Source of the DNA: Olsenella uli
GTDB taxonomy: Bacteria; Actinomycetota; Coriobacteriia; Coriobacteriales; Atopobiaceae
Length of the DNA stretch: 64,000 nt
Reading direction: 5' to 3'
Assembly (NCBI RefSeq): GCF_016899935.1
Contig: NZ_JACJJK010000002.1
Coordinates: 124,001 to 188,000, forward strand
Positions 60,172-64,000 of the stretch are shown here, in pieces. The position numbers and the translations under genes are program-made. Each line of letters begins with the position of its first letter. Position 1 is the stretch's first letter. The notes under the pieces were generated by a model that had not been told where the DNA came from, made no database searches, and worked only from the letters and a program-made list of their open reading frames with translations.

Positions 60172-61497
60172 ATGTCAGAGGGCTACAGCGAGCGCAGGCG
60201 CACGAAGCAGCCGCACCGTCGGGGGACGCCCCTGACCGAGCGGCGCGAAACCCCGCAGAAGCGACACGCAGAGCCGAAGGCACGCGAGACCCCGAGAGGC
60301 CACGCCAGGCCCAAGCAACGCACCAAGACGCGGGCCCTGCCGCTCGTCGGCGTCGGGGCGGCGGTCGCGCTCGTCGCTGTGCTCGCGCTCGCCCTGCACG
60401 GCGCCCTCTCCGCGCCGGCACCCGCAACCGAGCCCGAGCCCGCTGGCCCCGCGACCGTGCACTTCGTCGCCGTGGGCGACAACCTCCCCGAGATCGACAT
60501 CGCCGCCTACGCGGACGCGCAGGCCGGCGAGGTCGGCGACGGCGACTACGACTACCGCCCCGTCTACGCCCCGGTGCGCGACCTCGTGAGCTCGGCGGAC
60601 CTCGCCTACGTGAACGAGGAGACGCATCTCGGCGGTGACGACATCGGGCCCAAGGGCTACCCCTCGTTCAACACCACCGACCAGATGGCCGACGCGATCG
60701 TGGACACGGGCTTTGACCTCGTGGCGTCCGCGACGAACCACTCCTACGACTGGGGCGCATTTGGCGCGAACGAGCACTCGCGCGCGGTCTGGAACGCCCA
60801 GCCCGTCGCCTTCACCGGCACGGCCACGAGCGCGGAGGAGGCCGAGAAGATCGTCACGGTCGAGAGGAACGGCATCACGTTCGCCCTGCTCGACTACACC
60901 TACGGGCTCAACGGCTACGATCGCGACGACGTGCCCGACTACGCCGTGAACTTCATCGACAAGGACCGCATCGCCGACGACGTCGCCCGCGCTAGGGAGC
61001 AGGCGGACGTCGTGCTCGTGGCCATGCACTGGGGCACCGAGAACCTCATGGAGGCGGACGACTACCAGACCGAGTACGCCCAGTACCTGGCCGACCTCGG
61101 GGTCGACGTGGTCCTCGGCTCGCACCCGCACGTCATCGGGCCCATGACCTGGCTTACGGGCGAGGGCGGCAACCGGACCCTCGTGGCCTACTCGCTCGGC
61201 AACTTTGTGGTCAACCACGACGCGCCCAGCCCGCAGAACCAGCTCGAGGGAATGCTGAGCTGCGACTTCGTCCGCGGCGAGGATGGTGACGTGAGCGTTG
61301 AGAACGTGGTCTGGACCCCGCTCGTGATGCACACCGACGGCAGCGCCTTCGCCGTCTATCCCCTCGCGGACTACGCGCCCGAGCTTGCCGCCGCCAACCC
61401 GGTGCTCGCGGGACTCGACGACCCCCTCGCCTGGCTGCGCGACACGAGCTCCCAGGTGGTCAACTCGCTCGGGGACGACTTCGAGATAGACGCCTGA
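60172..61497 (+). CDS. CapA-like metallophosphatase-fold protein
   Basis: The 441-residue protein has a long basic cytosolic N-terminus (about 55 residues), one transmembrane segment (LPLVGVGAAVALVAVLALALHGAL) and an extracytoplasmic CapA domain: VHFVAVGDNLPE, LAYVNEETHLGG, SATNHSYDWGA, LVAMHWGTEN and LGSHPHVIGPM. CapA-type proteins take part in poly-gamma-glutamate or related surface polymer production; no capB or capC is nearby, so the polymer is unknown. GTGAGGAGG precedes the ATG. Confidence 0.85.
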   Translation: MSEGYSERRRTKQPHRRGTPLTERRETPQKRHAEPKARETPRGHARPKQRTKTRALPLVGVGAAVALVAVLALALHGALSAPAPATEPEPAGPATVHFVAVGDNLPEIDIAAYADAQAGEVGDGDYDYRPVYAPVRDLVSSADLAYVNEETHLGGDDIGPKGYPSFNTTDQMADAIVDTGFDLVASATNHSYDWGAFGANEHSRAVWNAQPVAFTGTATSAEEAEKIVTVERNGITFALLDYTYGLNGYDRDDVPDYAVNFIDKDRIADDVARAREQADVVLVAMHWGTENLMEADDYQTEYAQYLADLGVDVVLGSHPHVIGPMTWLTGEGGNRTLVAYSLGNFVVNHDAPSPQNQLEGMLSCDFVRGEDGDVSVENVVWTPLVMHTDGSAFAVYPLADYAPELAAANPVLAGLDDPLAWLRDTSSQVVNSLGDDFEIDA

Positions 61498-61525
61498 CGC
61501 CCCCCGCCGCCTAACCGATCGATTG

Positions 61526-61680
61526 CTGACGGTTATGCGCAGTGCTGACGGTTATGCGCATCACCAACGGTTATGCGCGGCGGCACCGAAAGCAAATCGC
61601 CAGGTAGATAGCCTGGCGAGAAGAACGCTCTTCTCGCAGGGTGCGCACAACCTTCGGCGCTGCGCACAACCTTCGCCGAA
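61526..61680. repeat. Inverted-unit array G (19-bp step, GGTTATGCGCA units)
   Basis: Three forward units ACGGTTATGCGC start at 61529, 61548 and 61567, exactly 19 bp apart. Two reverse units TGCGCACAACC start at 61642 and 61661, again 19 bp apart. Between them the core motif (61615-61626) and its partial complement form a perfect 9-bp stem with a 4-nt loop. Confidence 0.88.
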
Positions 61681-61683
61681 GGG

Positions 61684-61716
61684 GGGGGCGGAGGGAAGCC
61701 GTCTCCCCTCCGCCCC
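61684..61716 (-). terminator. Hairpin after the dehydratase-activator gene
   Basis: GGGGCGGAGGG pairs with CCCTCCGCCCC across a short loop just beyond the stop codon at 61725 (minus strand). There is no strong U-tract. Confidence 0.55.
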
Positions 61717-61724
61717 GGGTCACC

Positions 61725-64000
61725 CTAGTCCACGCCGGCGTGGGCGCGGATCTCGGCCAGACGGGCGCGCTGCTCCGCGGAGAGCGGGATCCCGTAGTCC
61801 TCGCCGACCGTGGGGTCGTCGGGGTTCTCCAGCTTGAAGCCGCCGCGGTTCTGGCGGAAGTTCTCCTTGGCCACGGAGATCATGAGCTTGATGCGGTTGA
61901 GCTGGTTCACCTCGGAGGCGCCGGGGTCGTAGTCCACGGCCACGATGTTGCTCTCGGGGTGCATCTGGCGCAGCCGCTTGATCACGGACTTGCCGACCAC
62001 GTGGTTGGGCAGACACGCGAACGGCGAGCAGCACACGATGTTGGGCGTGCCGGTCTCGATGAGGTCGCACATCTCGGCCGTGAGCAGCCACCCCTCGCCC
62101 ATCGTGTTGCAGAGGGACAGCACCTGCTCGGCCTTGGCCGACAGCTCGAAGATGTCCGGGTAGGGCGAGAAGCGCGTGGTCTTCTCGAGCATCTTGTTGA
62201 TCGGCGCGCGGAAGCCCTCGATGAACTTGATGCCCGCCATGTGGCTGAGGCGGCTCGTCGCCTTGGTGCCCAGCTCGGCGTTGGTGTTGATCGCGTTGGT
62301 CATGCCAAAGAGGAAGAAGTCCACGAGACCCGGCACGTTGGCCTCGCAGCCCTCCTGCTCGATGACCTTGACCACCTGGTTGTTGGCCGTGGGGTGGAAC
62401 TTGACCAGAATCTCGCCCACCACGCCCACGCGCGGCTTGGAGCGGTCGTTCACGAGCGGCAGCGCCTCGAAGGCGTCGACCGTGCGCTGGCAGAGGTCGT
62501 AGAAGCGCTTGCGCCCACCGGCCACGATCGCGCCCTTGGCCTCGGCCATCATGCGGTCGTAGAGCGCGTTGGCCGCGCCGGGCTCGGCCTCGTAGGGGCG
62601 CACGCGGTAGAGCAGCTGCATGATGAGGTCGCCGTAGAGCAGCGCGTAGACGGCCTTGATGAGCAGCGCCGGGTCCTTGAAGACGTTGAAGCCGGGGTTC
62701 TTCTCGTCCAGGCCGGACGCGGCGGTGAGGCTGATCACCGGGATCTCCGGGTGGCCGGAGTCCTTGAGGGCCTTGCGGATGAGCGCGATGTAGTTGGTGG
62801 CGCGGCAGCCGCCGCCAGTCTGGGTGATGATCACCGCCAGACGCGAGAGGTCGTACTTGCCGGAGAGCACCGCCTCCATGATCTGGCCCGTGACCAGGAT
62901 CGAGGGGTAGCAGATGTCGTTGTTGACGTACTTGAGGCCGGCCTCCACGGCGCCCTGGTCAACGGAGGGGAGCAGCACCACGTTGTAGCCGGAGCTCTTG
63001 AAGAGCTCCTCGATGAGCTCAAAGTGAATCGGCGCCATCTGCGGCACGAGGATCGTGTAGCCCGCCTTCTGCATGTCCTCGGTGTAGCGAACCTTCTCGA
63101 AGGCGGCGCTGGCGGCCTCGCGGTAGACCGGCACGCGGCCGGGCTGGGTGGCGCGGGCGCGCTCGAGCGAGCCGTCGGCCTGGTGGACGCCCACGGGCTC
63201 GACCTCGCGGATCTCGCCCCGGCTGGCCTCGCGGCGCAGCTCCTCGCGCTGCTCGGTGAGGGCGGCCATCAGCGAGCGGATGCGGATGCGCGCCGCGCCC
63301 AGGTTGGACACCTGGTCGATCTTGAGGACGGTGTAAATCTTGCCCGAGGCCTCCAGGATCTCCTGGACCTGGTCGGTGGTCAGGGCGTCAAGGCCGCAGC
63401 CGAACGAGAAGAGCTGGATGAGGTCGAGGTCGTTCCGGGAGGCCACGAAGCGCGCCGCGCGGTAGAGGCGGCTGTGGAACATCCACTGGTCGATGACGCG
63501 GATGGGGCGCTCGGGCTTCATCTTGTGCGCGACGGAGTCCTCGGTGAGCACGGCAAAGCCGAAGGAGTGCACCAGCTCCGGGATCGCGTGGTTGATCTCG
63601 GGGTCGTTGTGGTAGGGACGGCCAGCGAGCACGATGCCGTGGGCGTCGTGCTCCTCAATCCAGCGCAGCGCCTCGTCGCCGGCGCGGTGCATCGCGTCCT
63701 TGAACTCGAGGTCGGCCTCCCAGGCGGCGTTCACGGCCGCGTCGATCTCGGCGCGCGTGATGTGCTCGCCGCGCACCCGGCCGCGCCCGGCGGCCGCGTC
63801 CTTCTCGCGCTGCCCGGAGATCAGCTCGTAGAGGCGACGCTTGAGCTCCTTCTTCTTGTCGTACGGGATGAACGGCGAGAGGAACTCGATCTTGGAGCCC
63901 TGGCCGAGCTCGTCCACGTTCAGGCCCAGCGCCTGCGGGTAGCTCATGACGATCGGGCAGTTGTAGTGGTTGGTCGCGCCCTCGTCCTCCTGGCGCTCCC
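61725..64000 (-). CDS. 2-hydroxyacyl-CoA dehydratase activator-like (BadF/BcrA-type plus HgdB-like) protein, C-terminal part
   Basis: The gene runs in from beyond 64000; 757 residues and the stop are visible. The start seen here (HYNCPIVMSYPQALG) is the DUF2229-type region that follows the ATPase domains in these large proteins. The rest has GIVLAGRPYHNDPEINHAIP, SFGCGLDALTTDQ, TQTGGGCRATNYIALIRKAL and CCSPFACLPNHVVGKSVIK with conserved cysteines of HgdB-like FeS domains. Full-length relatives are about 1,400 residues and are annotated as activators of 2-hydroxyglutaryl-CoA dehydratase, though the substrate is usually unproven. Confidence 0.85.
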   Translation of the reverse strand, partial: ERQEDEGATNHYNCPIVMSYPQALGLNVDELGQGSKIEFLSPFIPYDKKKELKRRLYELISGQREKDAAAGRGRVRGEHITRAEIDAAVNAAWEADLEFKDAMHRAGDEALRWIEEHDAHGIVLAGRPYHNDPEINHAIPELVHSFGFAVLTEDSVAHKMKPERPIRVIDQWMFHSRLYRAARFVASRNDLDLIQLFSFGCGLDALTTDQVQEILEASGKIYTVLKIDQVSNLGAARIRIRSLMAALTEQREELRREASRGEIREVEPVGVHQADGSLERARATQPGRVPVYREAASAAFEKVRYTEDMQKAGYTILVPQMAPIHFELIEELFKSSGYNVVLLPSVDQGAVEAGLKYVNNDICYPSILVTGQIMEAVLSGKYDLSRLAVIITQTGGGCRATNYIALIRKALKDSGHPEIPVISLTAASGLDEKNPGFNVFKDPALLIKAVYALLYGDLIMQLLYRVRPYEAEPGAANALYDRMMAEAKGAIVAGGRKRFYDLCQRTVDAFEALPLVNDRSKPRVGVVGEILVKFHPTANNQVVKVIEQEGCEANVPGLVDFFLFGMTNAINTNAELGTKATSRLSHMAGIKFIEGFRAPINKMLEKTTRFSPYPDIFELSAKAEQVLSLCNTMGEGWLLTAEMCDLIETGTPNIVCCSPFACLPNHVVGKSVIKRLRQMHPESNIVAVDYDPGASEVNQLNRIKLMISVAKENFRQNRGGFKLENPDDPTVGEDYGIPLSAEQRARLAEIRAHAGVD

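Overview
The window looks like the chromosome of a high-G+C, fermentative actinobacterium. The best fit is class Coriobacteriia (Olsenella/Atopobium-like); this is inferred from gene content and base composition, not from a marker-gene comparison. Supporting features are an [FeFe]-hydrogenase with a NuoF/GltD-type partner, a PPi-type phosphofructokinase, a lactate/malate dehydrogenase-family enzyme, a 2-hydroxyacyl-CoA dehydratase-activator-like protein, a mannose-family PTS, and many Cof-type HAD phosphatases. Gene density is high and most starts have a good Shine-Dalgarno sequence.

Layout. 1-2450: hydrogenase operon (minus). 2622-7609: methionine/one-carbon operon (minus) reading HAD phosphatase, metF, a separate MetH reactivation protein and a short MetH. 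7830-12965: prepilin peptidase, acyltransferase, CDF metal exporter, Pth2-type peptidyl-tRNA hydrolase and the cysK-cysE pair. 13196-16292: an unusual operon of an esterase-like protein with a histone-H1-like tail, an ATP-grasp protein and a GNAT acetyltransferase. 16502-25401: DUF1846 protein, HAD, asparaginase, a large unknown membrane protein, an ABC exporter and an LDH/MDH. 25660-34765: EttA-like ABC-F, CBS-type family II pyrophosphatase, YfbR-like HD nucleotidase, TrmB-like methyltransferase, a DUF3825-type protein, isocitrate dehydrogenase and a YdcF protein. 34778-41822: a PurF-like protein lacking the catalytic cysteine, then a lower-G+C sugar island (GntR regulator, PTS IIA-IIB-IIC-IID, and divergent deoC-manA). 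41929-44615: PPi-PFK, thioesterase, pentapeptide-repeat protein and ArsC/Spx-like protein. 44608-47306: a lower-G+C restriction-modification pair resembling Sau3AI. 47708-55113: HAD, Ser/Thr kinase with its HTH partner, FxLYD lipoprotein-like protein, an orphan JetD-like protein, a DUF559-type nuclease-like gene between two repeat arrays, and NADH oxidase. 55230-64000: initiator tRNA, cutC, tandem HADs, peptidase T, a CapA-like protein and the end of the dehydratase-activator gene.

The most striking non-genic feature is a set of nine intergenic loci with one shared layout. Short units run forward, the same unit then runs in reverse, and copies of GGCGAGAAGAAC lie between or beside them, usually as an inverted pair. 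In the six best arrays, same-direction neighbours within a half keep a fixed step: 41 bp (arrays at 12991, 49567, 51964 and 53463), 40 bp (32375), 31 bp (56278) or 19 bp (61526). Unit sequence changes between loci and the layout does not. GGCGAGAAGAAC is also scattered through genes on both strands far more often than expected. Two other palindrome families (GGGGTCTGACCCC-centred and GGGACTGTCCC-centred, three copies each) sit mainly right after stop codons.

How the genes work together: metF, the reactivation protein, metH, cysE and cysK cover methionine regeneration and cysteine synthesis. Hydrogenase, LDH/MDH, NADH oxidase, PPi-PFK and IDH describe redox balancing in a fermenter. The PTS-GntR-deoC-manA island is a self-contained sugar uptake unit, probably acquired.
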